A stretch of DNA of 64,000 bases from Aspidiotus rigidus (Eukaryota; Arthropoda; Insecta; Hemiptera; Diaspididae): positions 7,270,001 to 7,334,000 of the forward strand of contig JAVHKY010000023.1 of NCBI GenBank assembly GCA_035079385.1, in the 5' to 3' direction. Position 1 is the first letter of the stretch. The number at the start of each line of letters is the position of its first letter. Under the pieces are notes generated by a model. It was not told the origin of the DNA. It saw only the letters and a program-made list of their open reading frames with translations, and searched no databases. Made by a program: the position numbers and the translations under genes. Below, piece after piece: positions 37,263 to 50,899 of the stretch.

Positions 37263-38480
37263 ATGAAGATTAGGTACCGCCGACAGATCCTAACAAACTC
37301 ATTTTTAGCTATTCTCCCACATTTGACCACTTTCTTCTTCCTACCAACTATCAAAAATTCTCCCATAACTCCACTAAACATATCAAACTTAACTTACAAC
37401 GCGTACACGAACGAAAATTTCTATTTAAGCCTCTACTTCCCATCATTAACTACACTCCACCATGGGCACTAAATTCACCCCATTTCAATGACGAACTTAC
37501 TAAATTTCCCTCATCTACCCCAAAAAATACACTCAAACAAGAAATACAAAATCTCTTAAACAATTACCAATCACACACCCACTGCTTCACTGACGGCTCA
37601 CGACTCAACAACAAGACCGGCTTTGCCTTTTCGATCGACCGTTCAATATTCAAATTCCGCATCTGTGACAGTGCATTTGTCTTCACAGCCGAACTCTTCG
37701 CTATCCTAAGATGTCTACAAGAAATATCTACTCTCACTCAGAACAATCAATACCTTATAGTCACTGATTCACTGTCGTCCTTTTTGGGTATACAAAACAT
37801 TTTTTCGAACAATTCAATTATTCAACGAATCCACACCATCATTCACACAATAACGCAAACCTTCTCATCTGTCACACTAATCTGGATCCCTGCGCACATT
37901 GGACTATCGCAAAGTGACAAAGTAGACAACACAGCAAAACAGTCAACATATTTCAACAAAATAACACTCAAATGGCAAATTCCATCATCCGATATTAAAA
38001 ATAACTATCGCGCCCATATACTCTAAAAATGGTCCCATTTCTGGTTAAACCAAACCAATAACAAACTTCTCCCCCTCAAAATCGATCCCCTACAAAACAC
38101 TTCCGACAGACCATCAAGAAAAGAAACTTCCATTCTTATACGCCTCAGAATTGGAATACACGACTCACCCATACTCATATCTTTTTTAAAATAACTCTGA
38201 ACCACCAGAATGCCACAAATGCCACCTCAACAAAATTAACGTTTAAGCACATTTTTACATGCCCCGACCTAACAACCTTACGAAACACTCACAATATTCC
38301 TCATTCCAGAAAAGAGGCATTAAAAGTTAACGACACTACACTTACAGATCAACAAATACAATATAATACCGCATTCGACATCTTCTCCCTCATTTATTAT
38401 TATGATAATATCCGTTTTTCAAATAAACCTTTGTCAAGCTAATAGCCCTAGAATAGCTTCAAAGCTTGTAAAATAAAATA
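37263..38480 (+). pseudogene. LINE 3' fragment with RNase H domain
   Basis: The region encodes the end of a LINE: an RT thumb-like stretch, then an RNase H domain with HCFTDGSRLNNKTGFAF, TAELFAILRCLQEI, LIVTDSLSSFLGIQ and WIPAHIGLSQSDKVDNTAK. These give the family's Asp-Glu-Asp active-site order. Frame changes and a TAA near 38024 break it. The 3' end is A-rich (about 38466-38492). The 5' part is missing. I or a related RNase H-bearing clade is likely. Confidence 0.8.
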
Positions 38481-39066
38481 AAAAAAAAAAGAAAGGTTTC
38501 ATCTTTTCTGATAAATTGGGGGCGCGAGGGTCCGTAGAGCTATAATATCTCGCCTCAGTCAGCCTTTTTCCCTCCTTATAATAATTGAGTAAAATATTTT
38601 TGCGTAATGATTTAGTGACATAACTCAACGAAAACGGCAGAAAAGATTTGAAGGACGACCGTATATGAATGTGACAATAGATATTAAGTTAGTATTGGAC
38701 TATACGAGAAACGTCAAATCAAAAAACAGTGAGGTTGAAATACTTCGTTACTAAACAAAAACAGGATTAAAGTTTTGGTACACCAGTTTGACAATAATGT
38801 GTACGAACGCGAATCAAGTTGTCCTTGCGTGATTGTATCGCTATTATCTTGAGGAGCCACCATTCTTCAGGCGACTTATTGTATTCCCCTATACGTGACA
38901 ATAGATGTTGCGAACAACCACAGATCTTGAAATTTTTTCTACATATGACTATAACGGTCTGCAGGTAATTCATTTGGTATGTATTTCAAAATAGTTCGAA
39001 ATAGAGCCATTGTGATAATCGTCGGATTAACAACTGTATTGGAGTCAGGACTAATGTCCGTGACGA

Positions 39067-39489
39067 TTGAAGAAAAAAATCTTTCGTGTAACAGGAGTGA
39101 CTCCAACACAGGCTCTCCTTGGTTACAACACTACCATCCACTCGATGTCAAACTGGGAACAAGAACCAATCATTGACATCACAAAGATCCGACAAGATAT
39201 GGTCACTCGCATCGAAGAAGCACAAAAAGATCAAAAACAAAATTTTGACAAGAGAAGATGCCCCACAAAGAAATATTCGATCGGAGACCTGGTATTAGTG
39301 AAAATCTCCAGTATTGTAACTACAGGAAAATCTCGGAAGTTGAAAGACCGTTTCAAAGGACCATACCGCGTAACGGAAATACTACCAAATGACCGCTACC
39401 AAGTCGAAAATCTGAATGGTCGAAAATATATGGGAAAATACGCCGCCGAACACATTAAACCCTGGCTTGTATTTGCAGCAGATGTGTAA
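39067..39489 (+). pseudogene. Ty3-like integrase C-terminal fragment
   Basis: TPTQALLGYNTT and, after a basic stretch, GDLVLVKISSIVTTGKSRKL with FKGPYRVTEILPNDRYQVE form the end of a Ty3-group integrase. They continue to EHIKPW and a stop at 39487. The catalytic core and everything upstream are missing, so this is a truncated element. An A-run (39511-39523) that may be the polypurine tract and a TGTCATG that may start an LTR (39524) follow at once. Confidence 0.8.
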
Positions 39490-39539
39490 ACTGTTTTAAA
39501 TTATGTTAAGTTAAAAAAAAAAATGTCATGTGAATTTCG

Positions 39540-39855
39540 AGAAGACCTGTTGTGTAACATCTGCCAAAATATTTCTAGTTCACCTTATCTCAGAAAAAGA
39601 GATCTGTCGTGTGAACTCTCAGCCAAAATATTTCCAGTTCACCTTATCTCCGAAAAAGAGATCTGTCGTGTGAACTCTCAGCCAAAACATTTCTAGTTCA
39701 CCTTATCTCAAGAAAAGAGATCTGTCGTGTGAACTCTCAGCCAAAACATTTCTAGTTCACCTTATCTCAAGAAAAGAGATCTGTCGTGTGAACTCTCAGC
39801 CAAAACATTTCTAGTTCACCTTATCTCAGGAAAAGAGATCTGTCGTGTGAACTTC
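39540..39855 (+). repeat. 59-bp tandem repeats
   Basis: Five to six copies of a 59-base unit containing GATCTGTCGTGTGAACT and TTTCTAGTTCACCTTATCTC. The first copies are more diverged than the middle ones. They sit in the presumed LTR of the Ty3-like remnant, where they could be enhancer-like repeats. Confidence 0.8.
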
Positions 39856-40499
39856 AGCCACAAATTACATGTAGTGAGTTTTGTGCCCTTATGTTTTGTT
39901 TTCTGTTTCAGCACTAACTTTTCCGATTCATTTTATCAGCTCGACCGCGCGTAGTTACAATTATACCAACGCCGTAATGATATATCCGCCGGCTTAATTT
40001 TCGTTACTGAGACATGTATTGTTTCAAAAAAAAACCTCTTCACTTTCCTGAAGAAGATGTGAACGCAGAAAGATTAAAAACGATACCAGCACATATTTCA
40101 ACAGAATCAAACGCGACAAGATAAATTTGTAATCAGAATGACCGAATGGCCTTTCTTAATGACGAGGACGTCATTGTACGTCAAAATGGCCGTGAACGTG
40201 CTCAACGAAATTATACCAGAAAAACTCGGTTTGAAGCCTCATTCCTCAATTAATGCCACGAGAATGTTAACCTTCAAAGCTGTCAAAATGAAGGATATTT
40301 TTTTGAGTTCAACGTCGGGACGTCGTTGATGTCAGTATGGCCGTGTAAACTGTGAAACGAGACAGCTACAGAATCCTCGTTCAACAAATCTCGAAACTCG
40401 GAATAACTACCACAAGGAGAATGTACAAGATTTTAACTATGCTTAGCAATCTGTATTGTCGGTACCTTACCTCAGTACATACGGTAAAATGATTCATTA

Positions 40500-42100
40500 A
40501 GTTGTAAAGCAACAGCAAATAAAGATCTCCGAAGATAAACCAAACCAGCAAGATTATACTAATGTTATACTAGTCTTACACTATCCCTACGCCTCCCTAT
40601 ACAAAGTCGAGGCTTGCTTAGCTCAACTACGTCTAAGCTTTCTCTCATGTTTCATGTTTTTACTGAGCCCCGACCCCGTATGCAGTGTACTAGACTAAGA
40701 AGGGGGCAAACCAACGCACCAAAAGCTAGTAGCTTTTATACAAGGCCTCTTATATGGGGTTGAACCTACTACTCCAGCCTTCTTCAGGCCTAGTATAGTG
40801 AAGGCTTAGCTTAGTATAGGTATCCTTGTATACTGAGCTTTGTTAGTGGGTAGCCTGTATAGGTCTAGTATTCGTGATGTCATCAGATTGTGACGTCCCT
40901 AGAATGTTACGTCATCAGATTGTGACGTTATCAGATATTCCAATACTAAACCCTCGCTCCGCTCATTCGCCCCCAAAAGCCTTTAGCTTGAAATATCCCA
41001 CAGCTGAATCATACTAAATTCAGAAGGGGGGCAATCGAGCGGAGCGAGTGAACCCTCCAAAAGTCATTAGCTTGAAATATTCTAAAGTAGAACCATACTA
41101 AAATTCCAAAAAGCTATCAACTTGAAAGATTCTAAAATAGACGTATACTAGTCCAAGAAGGGGGCCCACTCGCGGGTACAGAACAAGAGGGTGGTACTCC
41201 CAGATCAAGCAAAGCAAGTATGACAAAGACGAAATAGTATGCTACCTTATAAAAGACATGAAACATGATCTTCATTTATTTGGTTACGCCAGAGCATTTT
41301 TTCGTAACGTGTTTCTGATACAATTTAATTTCTTTCAGAAGGCCAAAGCAAACGAATAAAGTGTGATAAAAAACTAGACGCATGTGATTGAAAGGAATGA
41401 AAGCACATTCCCGGACTCGTTACATGCGGCCTTACTGCGTACTTGAAAATTCCTGTAAATAAAGACGTAAAGAAAATTATAGTAATGGTAAAATCATCAG
41501 ACCCCCTAAATTTAACCCATCATTTATTGAAATTTCATGGAAAAATTTGAATTTGACAGACAAAATTTGTAATTGTTTGTTCATTTGCACATTTCTCAAT
41601 TTAAAAACTTTTTCTGAAGTCCTCAAACTAATTGGATGAATTATTATATTTTTGGTTGGTGGGTTTAGGGGTAAATATTCTCGCGGAAGCGCAAATGCAA
41701 AATTTGAGTGATCTGTTCGAAAGTCATAAATTTTTCTATGCGAGTAGATTAGTCTCTGCCGGACGGTGCTCAGCGGAACGGCAAAATTTTCAAAAAGTCT
41801 CCCCATAAAACCCTATCTAAATTTTAACCATCAAAAAAGTTTTTCCAAGTTCTTTTCCTATAATATAATAACACAATATTTGAAATTTCCAAGTCCTCCC
41901 TAAGTTCAACTCCCTTCATGGTTGTAATTTTCCTTTAGAACATTTTTTTCGGGCAGCGGACACGGTGGGACGCTCAAATATTTGAAATGACCGCCTCCAT
42001 AGAACAGGTTCCCTATTGACAAGCCGAACGAGTAAGCCCAAGAGCCACTCAGCGTAATATTATTATACTGTAGACTGAAATCAATGCGTTTTTGAATTTT
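40500..42100. repeat. Mixed decayed repeats
   Basis: Phrases such as GAGCGGAGCGAGT, TGACGTCATCAGA-like words and GCCAGAGCATTTTTTCG (about 41290) recur elsewhere in the window. Ends of the 45-bp-repeat element appear near 41805 and 42003. No protein is recognisable. Confidence 0.45.
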
Positions 42101-42119
42101 ACGATTATCCATTATGATA

Positions 42120-43320
42120 AGATGTACTCGAAAAGAGTAAAGAAACAAATACAGCGACCGCAATAAATTACACAGACCGAGCGCTTTCGGCTAAATAGCC
42201 ATTCTCGAGGTATAGAAAGCGACCGAACCCAACACCAACAAGAACAATAGAGACATCGAAGAGGTCATGACTGAACCAGCGAGTCATCAAAATGTGAAGC
42301 ATTCTCATAGACTAATTCTCTCCTCAGGAATATACCTGTTCAACACGGTGATGTCGTTATTACATATTCTAGTGACGGAAAATTGCGATTGCCTCCCGAG
42401 CTAATCGTTTGAAATACGAATTTTCGCTGTGGAGGAGAATTTCGGACCTCTCTCTGAAGCTATGACCACTTTCGATTAAGTGGTCAGCGAAGGCCGACTC
42501 ATCCACTTTTTTTCCCACGCTTTTCTGTGTTCATCAACTCTGATTTGGAGTTAATGGCTGGTCATACCTATAATATATACACTGGGGCAATGCTATAAGG
42601 TACCCTATAAACACCCCCCTCTCGGCCATCGGAATAGGGTCTTTTAATTTAACCAATAAGCTCTCAACTGTATTAGTACTGTAGAAAGCCGGCCGAAAAC
42701 CAAAGGGAGAGAGGACACAGCTCAACTCCGAGGAACACTTACCCAGAAACGGCAGCCTAATCCACCGTTTCCTACTATCAAGGTGCAACTCTCGGGGGAG
42801 GGAGGTCGTAGAATCGATATATTTCCTTCTAAGTGTCCTACAAACCATGAAGTCGATGTCCACCTTGACCTGATTCGTTCTAGCCAGGTGCTTTTTCGTC
42901 ACTAGTTCTTCATGGAAAGCAGCCTCACTCAGAGGGATATGAATGAGGCAATGGATCAAACTATTAAATGTAGCTAATTTATGGGCGACAGGTACGAAGG
43001 ACAACCCGTGGATAGCAAGGTCAGTCGAGGTACTTTTACGGTAAGTACTGAGCTCGTGGACACCCTCTATGACAGAGATGGTCAAGTCCATGTTTATGGA
43101 GGAGCGACCAACTTCCAGAGTAAATTTGATGGAAAGATATAGGCTATTTAAATAAGCGAGAAACTCATTAATAAGGAGCTCCGCAGGACCGGTTCACGCG
43201 CACAAAATGTCATCTCGAGAATGGCTGTTTATATAGTCGAAAGTGCTCGGTCTGTGTAATTAGATGCGGTCGTTGTGTTTGTTTCCCTACTCTTTTCGAG
43301 TATATCTTATCTGTAGACTG
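42120..43320 (-). pseudogene. Penelope-like 3' fragment with inverted terminal copies
   Basis: A 185-codon frame on the minus strand (43091-42534) shows the RT thumb and linker of Penelope-like elements (WIRLPFLGKCSSEL, SLLVKLKDPIPMAERG). It runs into the expected start of the GIY-YIG endonuclease but is degenerate there. About 100 bases at 42112-42210 recur inverted at 43213-43318, including TTACACAGACCGAGC, as expected for the pseudo-LTRs of this class. The RT core is absent. Confidence 0.8.
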
Positions 43321-46300
43321 GACTTATATTAGGTCAAGAATGGGAGCGAACGAGCGGAGGTCCAACATACATACCAGGGCTATTAAACTGACGGCCCGCG
43401 GAAGCTCGTCAAACGGGCTGGGGAAAATGAAATTCATCTCAGTTTCAAAGATTAAACTTGTAAAAAAAATTTTCTGGGCCGCGCAAAATTCTTTGACGTC
43501 AAAGCGGCTCGCTTTGAAAACAACTTGAGTCGGCTGGCAGTATACTATTCTGCATTTCTCTTTTTTGACATGGATATTTATTGAGGCCGGGGTCATGCTG
43601 AAATTTACGTCACAAAATCGCGATGATGAAAATGACGCCACGAGCTAATGACGTCACAGGGGCTTCGAAAAATTTCGATCTTCGTGATGGCTACTTTGGG
43701 ACTTGTATCTTTCTTTGATCCTCACTATACTAGGCCCTACGTATACTGTATACTAGGCTACATCAGACGAAATCGTGAGACGAAAATTACGTCATAAAAT
43801 CCCTCCTCATCCTAAGGAGTTTGAAGAAAATATATATCCACGATTCAACGTTTTTTCCGAAAGGGAATAAGAGAAATATAGATCAATGATTTACGAAAGG
43901 GAGAATCACAATTTTTCTGTATTTTTGTAGCTTAGTAGACATAAAATATGATCTTGATTTATTCGCCTGTGCCATAGGATTTCTCTTATACCAGCATAAA
44001 GAGGCACTCACCTCAAACATAATTATATCGTTTTAAAAAATACTATACCAATCCCTAGTCGGCGACTATTTAATTTTTCTAGACAATAGCGTCTCTTGTA
44101 AATCATTGATAAATCTCTATTTTCTATCTCCAAAAACCCTTACATGCATTCAAATTAAGCGAGCCCATCTGAAGAAAATCGTACGAGCACTTATTAGCAA
44201 GCTTGTTGCATAATGTAAAAATGATCATCGTTAAATACGATAGCTAGAATATGGGTTTTCCCGTTGAGTCATTTTTCTCTTTGTCGTTTTGATGTTTCCA
44301 TGCGTTTCATTCTCAGTAAAACATATAATTTTTTAAATGATATTTACAATAGGTATTTTGTTTCTAGTTCATTATTTCGAGTAATTCTGTGACCTGCCAC
44401 AAAGAAAAACCAGTATTAGTCTATTCAATTATTTCAACAATTGTCTTGGTTGATGTGCATATGTGTTTGCGCGTGTGGCGCTTTATTATGTGTCAGTGTT
44501 GGAATTGATGTCGATGTTTAGACAGACATATACCTGTGCAGCCAAGCCGAGTAGACTGACAATTCCCACTCTTTTTCAAAACAGGTCATAGATTGTATCT
44601 GATGTTTATAAGAAAAAAAATATAAGAAAATCTGACCACACAATCTTGATAAATGCATATTAATATTAATATTCAGATTAACCAAACAACAAGTCTCGAA
44701 GTTGATTATTTTTCAATCTTAGATGACCTCTATAATTATTCTATTGCTATTGGAATTAATTCGTGACTATTCCAATAAACCGAGTTGGATTAAGATACAT
44801 CTACTATTCTCTTCCAATCTTTTTCTACTCGTTTTCAAATTAATTTATAATGTTTTTCTAATTCCTAGCATTGGACCCGGCAAAGAGAGCAAACCATTCC
44901 AAGAGCTCTCAACTCTCCTTCTTCATTATTATTTTTCAGGAATAAAATTTTCCAATTCCATGAAAATAGGAAACAGAGATATGACTATCATCATTATTTC
45001 AAAATATCGAACGAAAATGGAAAAATAAGTTCTATTTCATCAAAATGATGTTCTTACAATTAAAGTTCATATACTTACAAAATATTAGGAAGTAAAAATG
45101 TAGAATTTAAATTTAGCTTATATCTTTGTTTGGTTTCTCTTTTAAAATCTATTTCAAACTCAGTGAGTCAACCCACTTTTATCGTCGTCGAATCGTTTAC
45201 AGTCTGTAATTTGATCCGCGACAAAAATTAATTTTTTTTTCTTTTCGGAAATTTCACTCTATGTTTCCTGCAGAAATTTTCTAATATTGAGTTGGTCATA
45301 AATCTGGACTCTGACGGATACAAGTTGTTGTTGCTCTTACAAGGAATCGATGTTAATATGAAACTCCTTCGCGTTTCTTTCTTTATTTTACGGTACCCTA
45401 AATTTAGATTTGCAGCTTATTTTACCCCTTTATTTTTATCCGTATCCGGGTTTATTTTTGTGTTTTCAAAATAGGTTTCTTATTTTATCCTTTTGGAAAA
45501 TGTCGAATGAAAATAAAAAACGCTTCAAACACAAAAAAAAACTTTCTGAAAATATTGAAAATTATGGAAAACCTATTTTTTTTTCCAAAGTATGACGGAA
45601 CCACAACTCCTTTTTTAAAGCGGACAATCGATGCAAGTACGAAGAATACTTACCAGGACTTTAGTCATACAGAAATATTGAAATTCTAAAGTGAAGATGG
45701 AGAGATAGGAACGCAGAATTCTTGATAATGAGTCTAAATTGAGAAAATAAAAGGCCTCAGCTTTGGGAGAGTGTGCGCGTTCAGAGCTTGAAGATATGAA
45801 CTAATGACCTTGGATTCTCAGCTCCATACTTAATTATATAGGAGCTACAAGAATTTCGACGAATAAGAGGGGTTTTACGTAAGACAGATATGGGAGATGA
45901 TTTTTTTTTTTTTCACTTATAGAAATTCTTCATGTAAAGACCGTAGGATTTTTGAAAAAAGTGAAAATGAAATAAACATTGAAGAAACTTCGATTTCCAG
46001 TCTTTTTTTTTTCTAGCTTAAACTGTGCCACTCACAAAAAAAAAAAAAAAATTAAATAAATGAGTATCCTAACGGCCGCCGGGTGAGTTCAATCGATAGT
46101 TTCTAATTTTTATTACAGATATTTCAAAAAACTTTGCTCAAAATAGTACGAAAGCTATTTATCGTTCGTTTGGTATTTTTGAAATAAAAAAAATATCCCG
46201 AGTCATTTACCTTATTTTCTGAATAGATAGTTACAAAGAATTCTTGTTCTCTTCTTTAAACAAAAATTTAACAAAAACTGATACTTCACTACGACATATG

Positions 46301-49300
46301 CGCCCGTTGAAGACAATGGTCATTTACACAAAAAATCAAAATCACCATTCAAAAGTAGGTAATAATAATAATACCCATTAGTTTATTCCATAAAGCAATT
46401 CATCTTTTACCAAATATATTCTTATTGAAAGTCAGCAGAATAGATGCCAGTCTACCAAAACGAACTAATTTTAACATAGGCAACCGAGAAAAAGTAGGTA
46501 CAGAGACTTCTAATTTTCTTTTTTCAATTTTTCTGAAGAAGTCATTGATATACTGACAGACAGAGTCGATTATTTTCACGAAATTATTAATATTATTCTT
46601 TGGACTGAGGAGAAATAAACAAACCTTCTCCTTCATAAATGGAAATTGGTAAAGATTTTTCTGTTGTTAAAAAGGAATGAGATTTCAAAATTGTTTCATC
46701 ACGATAAGAAGATCCCGTAGACTGAGATATAAATTCTTGAAACCTTAATAAATTCTTTCGTTTTTTCACTTGACAAAAGAACAAAATGTCGTGATAAATA
46801 AAATAAATGGTGAATTTAGCCGAAATTTTATTCGAAAGATTAATAAATTCTATTTATGACAAAATTAAAAATCCAACTCAATTTACGCGAAGAGTTAAAT
46901 TAGAACCAAGAACTTAAAAAAAAAGACTGAGTTGCCATGCGCCTCAGTACCCGGATCTCTCAATTTTTTTTCTCATTGACTGTTACGTGAAGGGAATTTA
47001 TTTTTTAATTTTTTTCAAAAGATCGGGAGCTTCTTCTCTTCCCAAAATGTAAAGCTCAAGAAATATAGATTTTTTTATGTCCAGATCTGGAAACCAAGAA
47101 ATCCGCATCCTTGTTCGACTTAGATCTGGAATCTGACAGACTTAATACATACGGTAGGTATATTACTATCATTCAAGTAGGTATCGAGAAGAACAAACTT
47201 TTTCGAAGGCTGTCCAAAAATTTGAAAAAAGGTTATGCAAAAATGAGATTCGCCAGGACTGAAGAGAAATTCGAAAAATGCTACGCAAAAATAAAATCGT
47301 AGGTGTCACAGAATATATAATATGTGCAGTACCTATTGATCAAACGATAAACGCATACTTGATATTGATGGTCAAAGACTAGGCAAAACTAAATTCTCAA
47401 GAGACAGAGACAATTTGAGTGATGTCACAACACATTTTTCCGGTGAGGGTTTTTTTTTTTTTTTTTCGCGATTGTGTAGGTATGGACTTTTGCCTTACCA
47501 GAGGCAAGAGCCTCAATAAAAACAAACTTATGAAAGTAGACCAAAATCAAGAAATAAAACTTACAAAAAACGAAAGAAAGAAAAAAAAAAGCTTTTTGTC
47601 ATCAAATTTAATGTACGATAAAAATTCTATGATTTTCTAAATAACGACTGCAACAAAAGGGGAAACAGGTTGGGTGAATTGAGGACTGGAATGACTCATT
47701 AGATTATTGGAAGTATCGATCGAGTCGACCGAACCGTGTTACCGCACCCGGCTGTACGAATTCCAACTTCATATTTCTTTTAGAATTGCGTTCGTACACC
47801 TCACTGTGTAACGTTGATGTAAGTAGCATAGAATATTCTGGTTTAAGACCAAAGGTTCAATCTAGCCACGTATTTGATCCACTTCACCTTAACAGAGGAC
47901 TTTGTGGATACCGTAGGAGTCACTGAACAATCAAATCCTGATACTTACATAAAGTAGAGGAACGAGGATGCCTAAGTCAATTAATAACCGATCAAGATAA
48001 GAGAATAAAAGAGAATACAAATGACTTCCAAAGCATCAATAAAAAATTGATTATATGCGCAATCCGTGTGTGTGTGAATCGTGTGAATTCATCAGGCATT
48101 TTGATACTTTTACTATATCGAAAATTATCGATATTTTCTTGCAAAAACTGACAATCGATAGCAGCCGATTCTCCATTCAGGGTCAATATCAAGTATCGAT
48201 AATTGATAATCGACTAAGCCTTGGATATAAAAACACCGCCATTTTGATCAAGCGAAAGATCACTGCTTGCTGCCTTATGTCTTATGTCATCGTCAATCGT
48301 TTGACATGTTACATTGAAGCAGTCCTCAATATTGAAGGGACCTTAGTGTGAGCAAGAGATGAGAGGTGAATGGTGAATGAGATAACATGATTCTAGATCA
48401 TTATTATTATTAAGTATTATTAATAATAAATTATTAATAAGTATTATTATAGTCGAGCTCTGTTTCCAGCCGACGGCGTAAAGCAAACTATCCGAGTCGA
48501 TCGCAAAATTCAAGTACAAGACGCATTCTAATTTTTAATCCCACATTGGTTTGGAAGTCTTTCTCTGAATTGATGTTCATGGTCTCATGGGTTATGAATT
48601 ATGATATTCAATCATCAGGAACAATTTGTTCATTGCTAGTGCCTATCAAGAGGTCGACGCTGATAGATACCGGTAGGTATATAGCTAGAAAACATCATCA
48701 ACGTAATACTACCTGGTATACCATTTACAATGAAGAAAGAAGAAATTAAAGATGAAATGTCTTCTTCTCATAGTATAACTTGAGCATGAATCGAGGAAGA
48801 ACTGTCAGGCAGATTTTCTTTGTGCGGAGGTCAAAACTTCTGAATTCCCCGCTGCACTGGATTCTATCGCAGATTCATGCGTCTTGAAAAAGAAGAAATG
48901 CTGGTATCAAAAACATCTAATAATATGTTATAGATGCGTGCATTAACGTTCTTTGTGGAAACAAGGAAGCAAGTAATTGGAAATGTTTTATTCCTGGGTG
49001 ATTTGATATCATTGGTTAGACTGTCTAGAAGAACAACTTCTAAAGATACCGGTAGGCTACTTTTTACAGGTATATTACAAGATATTATATTCTCCAAACG
49101 TTCGTCATTTATGTTGAATATTTCGTTTATATTAGGCCTATACTGGTATTTTTATTTGTAGCTTTGGATAATTACAATTACTTCAATTTAAGAAAACTGC
49201 CTGCGCTGGATTATAAAATGTAGTCCGCTGTTTCTTCAATTTTGCTGAGAACCTGTGCTTTACCTTTTTGGCAAATTGTATACTGCTCCTCTTTCAATCA

Positions 49301-50030
49301 CGAATCCTTAATATCAACCAAAGTCATCAAAGAGTAACAAATTATTTAATGTTTCAAATAACCTCTATTTGTCTGAGATTTTGCTCCGTCTTCACTATAC
49401 AATATTATAATCTGTTTGTTGCCGGTAGGTGCAGCAAATCATTGACGAAGTCGTGTGTTTTCTATTTCTGGTTATGTGCAAAAAGATTGCTTCAAACGTT
49501 GTCTACATTGGTCGGACGAAATTTATTAGATCATGCGTTGTGAGTATTGGTACATATTATATCCACGATATTAATAACCAGTTTATTATTGGGTTACTGG
49601 ATTTTGAACGATCATTTGCTGCCATATAACTTACTCGAGGGGAAATAATATTGGAATGAAGATTCATGAAATTTTAGAACAATTTGTTAAAATTAATGTG
49701 ACCTAGGTAATTCATATTTTTGATGAGAAGCCTTATTCTGGATCCTACAAAGATGAAGACATTTGTGGAGAAAAATTATAGCCATGAAGAGAGTGTTAAC
49801 GCGCGCTGTAACAAATTTAAAGGAATATATGAAAATATGTCGAGGTTTTTACACCCACGCATGTAAAATAAATTCCACGAACAGCCCACCGGTCTTCTCT
49901 GTGACCAGTATAGTTGTAGCGTTATAATAAAATAAAAACCATCAACTATACGGATCTGATCACTCATGAGCACGTCTTATGAAAATTACCTAATCTTTAT
50001 TAAAATACTAATTAGGTATCGAAACATTTC
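43321..50030. other. Long stretch without a recognisable gene
   Basis: AT-rich DNA with homopolymer runs and short open frames. A few phrases (ACCGGTAGG near 48670, 49047 and 49425) recur, but no exon series or transposon protein is visible. Confidence 0.4.
49996..50001 (-). promoter_or_regulatory. Poly(A) signal of the secreted-protein gene
   Basis: AATAAA on the minus strand, 35 bases after the stop codon at 50036. This supports the single-exon gene being a real transcription unit. Confidence 0.6.
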
Positions 50031-50035
50031 ATCGA

Positions 50036-50899
50036 TTATATTGGAGGTAAATTACCCATGGACAAATATTCTTTTATCACCGTTAATTCCTCGTCTAATA
50101 TTGGGTCTTTCTTAATTGAAGCCAATATTATAGGAAAGAATTTTGTGTCCAGCATTTCAGTTCCTTTCTGCTCGTACAATGAATCGTTTCCACTATTCGC
50201 AATTTCTCGAACAGTTTGCCTGTAAATTTGATTAACCCGCTCGGTATCCTCAGATCTTTTTGACAGTTCAACGATTGCACGAGCTTGTACATACCTATCT
50301 TTCTCTTCCTTTTTAAAAACGTCGGCAAATGCAAACCTTTGGAAAACTGTGCATATCATTATAGTTCGTAGATTGAAATCACTTCGAAAAGCGCCTCGTA
50401 GTTTTGGACCCACGTTTCCATAATCACCAATATCGATAATACCGCTCGACAACGTTTGCAAACTCGTCATTTCGCTCGCGTTCTTCTTTTCCCTAACATA
50501 TGTTGTATTCACCTCTGGTTCAAATCTGAGCTTCATATCCACATGGTCAAACATATGTTTGTACATACGTCCGCTCATCTTTCTTGATGATTGAATGTAT
50601 CCTTCGGCACAACTCTGGGTTACTCTTTTGACAATATCTCCAACTTTCTTCGTATGAGGCAGCGTAAACCACGTTTTAGCCACCGCGGTAGCAATCACTT
50701 GTTCACTCTTGGCTGGAATATCAAAATTTTTGCCTCTTATTAAATGAGTACCGAGACCAGTAGATATGATATCGAGAGCAAACAACGATGTATATTCGCC
50801 CAGTTCCTTTTCTCCTTCATTGTCTGATGAGCACACGAAATTTTTAGCGAATAAATGAGTTAGTACGAGTACGACGAGTAGGAATAAGAGTTGTGACAT
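50036..50899 (-). CDS. Secreted protein of unknown function, single exon
   Basis: A complete 287-residue frame with no intron. It begins MSQLLFLLVVLVLTHLF, a textbook signal peptide with cleavage likely after residue 18-24. There is no later membrane segment. The mature part is charged and probably helical, has few cysteines, and shows three N-glycosylation sequons (NTT, NAS, NDS). I recognise no domain. The start chosen is the Met immediately before the hydrophobic core. A poly(A) signal follows closely and the frame is intact in a neighbourhood of decayed sequence, which argues for function. It could be a lineage-restricted secreted factor or a retrocopy with its introns lost. Confidence 0.75.
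   Translation of the reverse strand: MSQLLFLLVVLVLTHLFAKNFVCSSDNEGEKELGEYTSLFALDIISTGLGTHLIRGKNFDIPAKSEQVIATAVAKTWFTLPHTKKVGDIVKRVTQSCAEGYIQSSRKMSGRMYKHMFDHVDMKLRFEPEVNTTYVREKKNASEMTSLQTLSSGIIDIGDYGNVGPKLRGAFRSDFNLRTIMICTVFQRFAFADVFKKEEKDRYVQARAIVELSKRSEDTERVNQIYRQTVREIANSGNDSLYEQKGTEMLDTKFFPIILASIKKDPILDEELTVIKEYLSMGNLPPI

Noticed and set aside
44723..45028. 101-codon hydrophobic frame
   Set aside because: Low-complexity Ile/Leu content expected from AT-rich DNA; no signal of selection visible.
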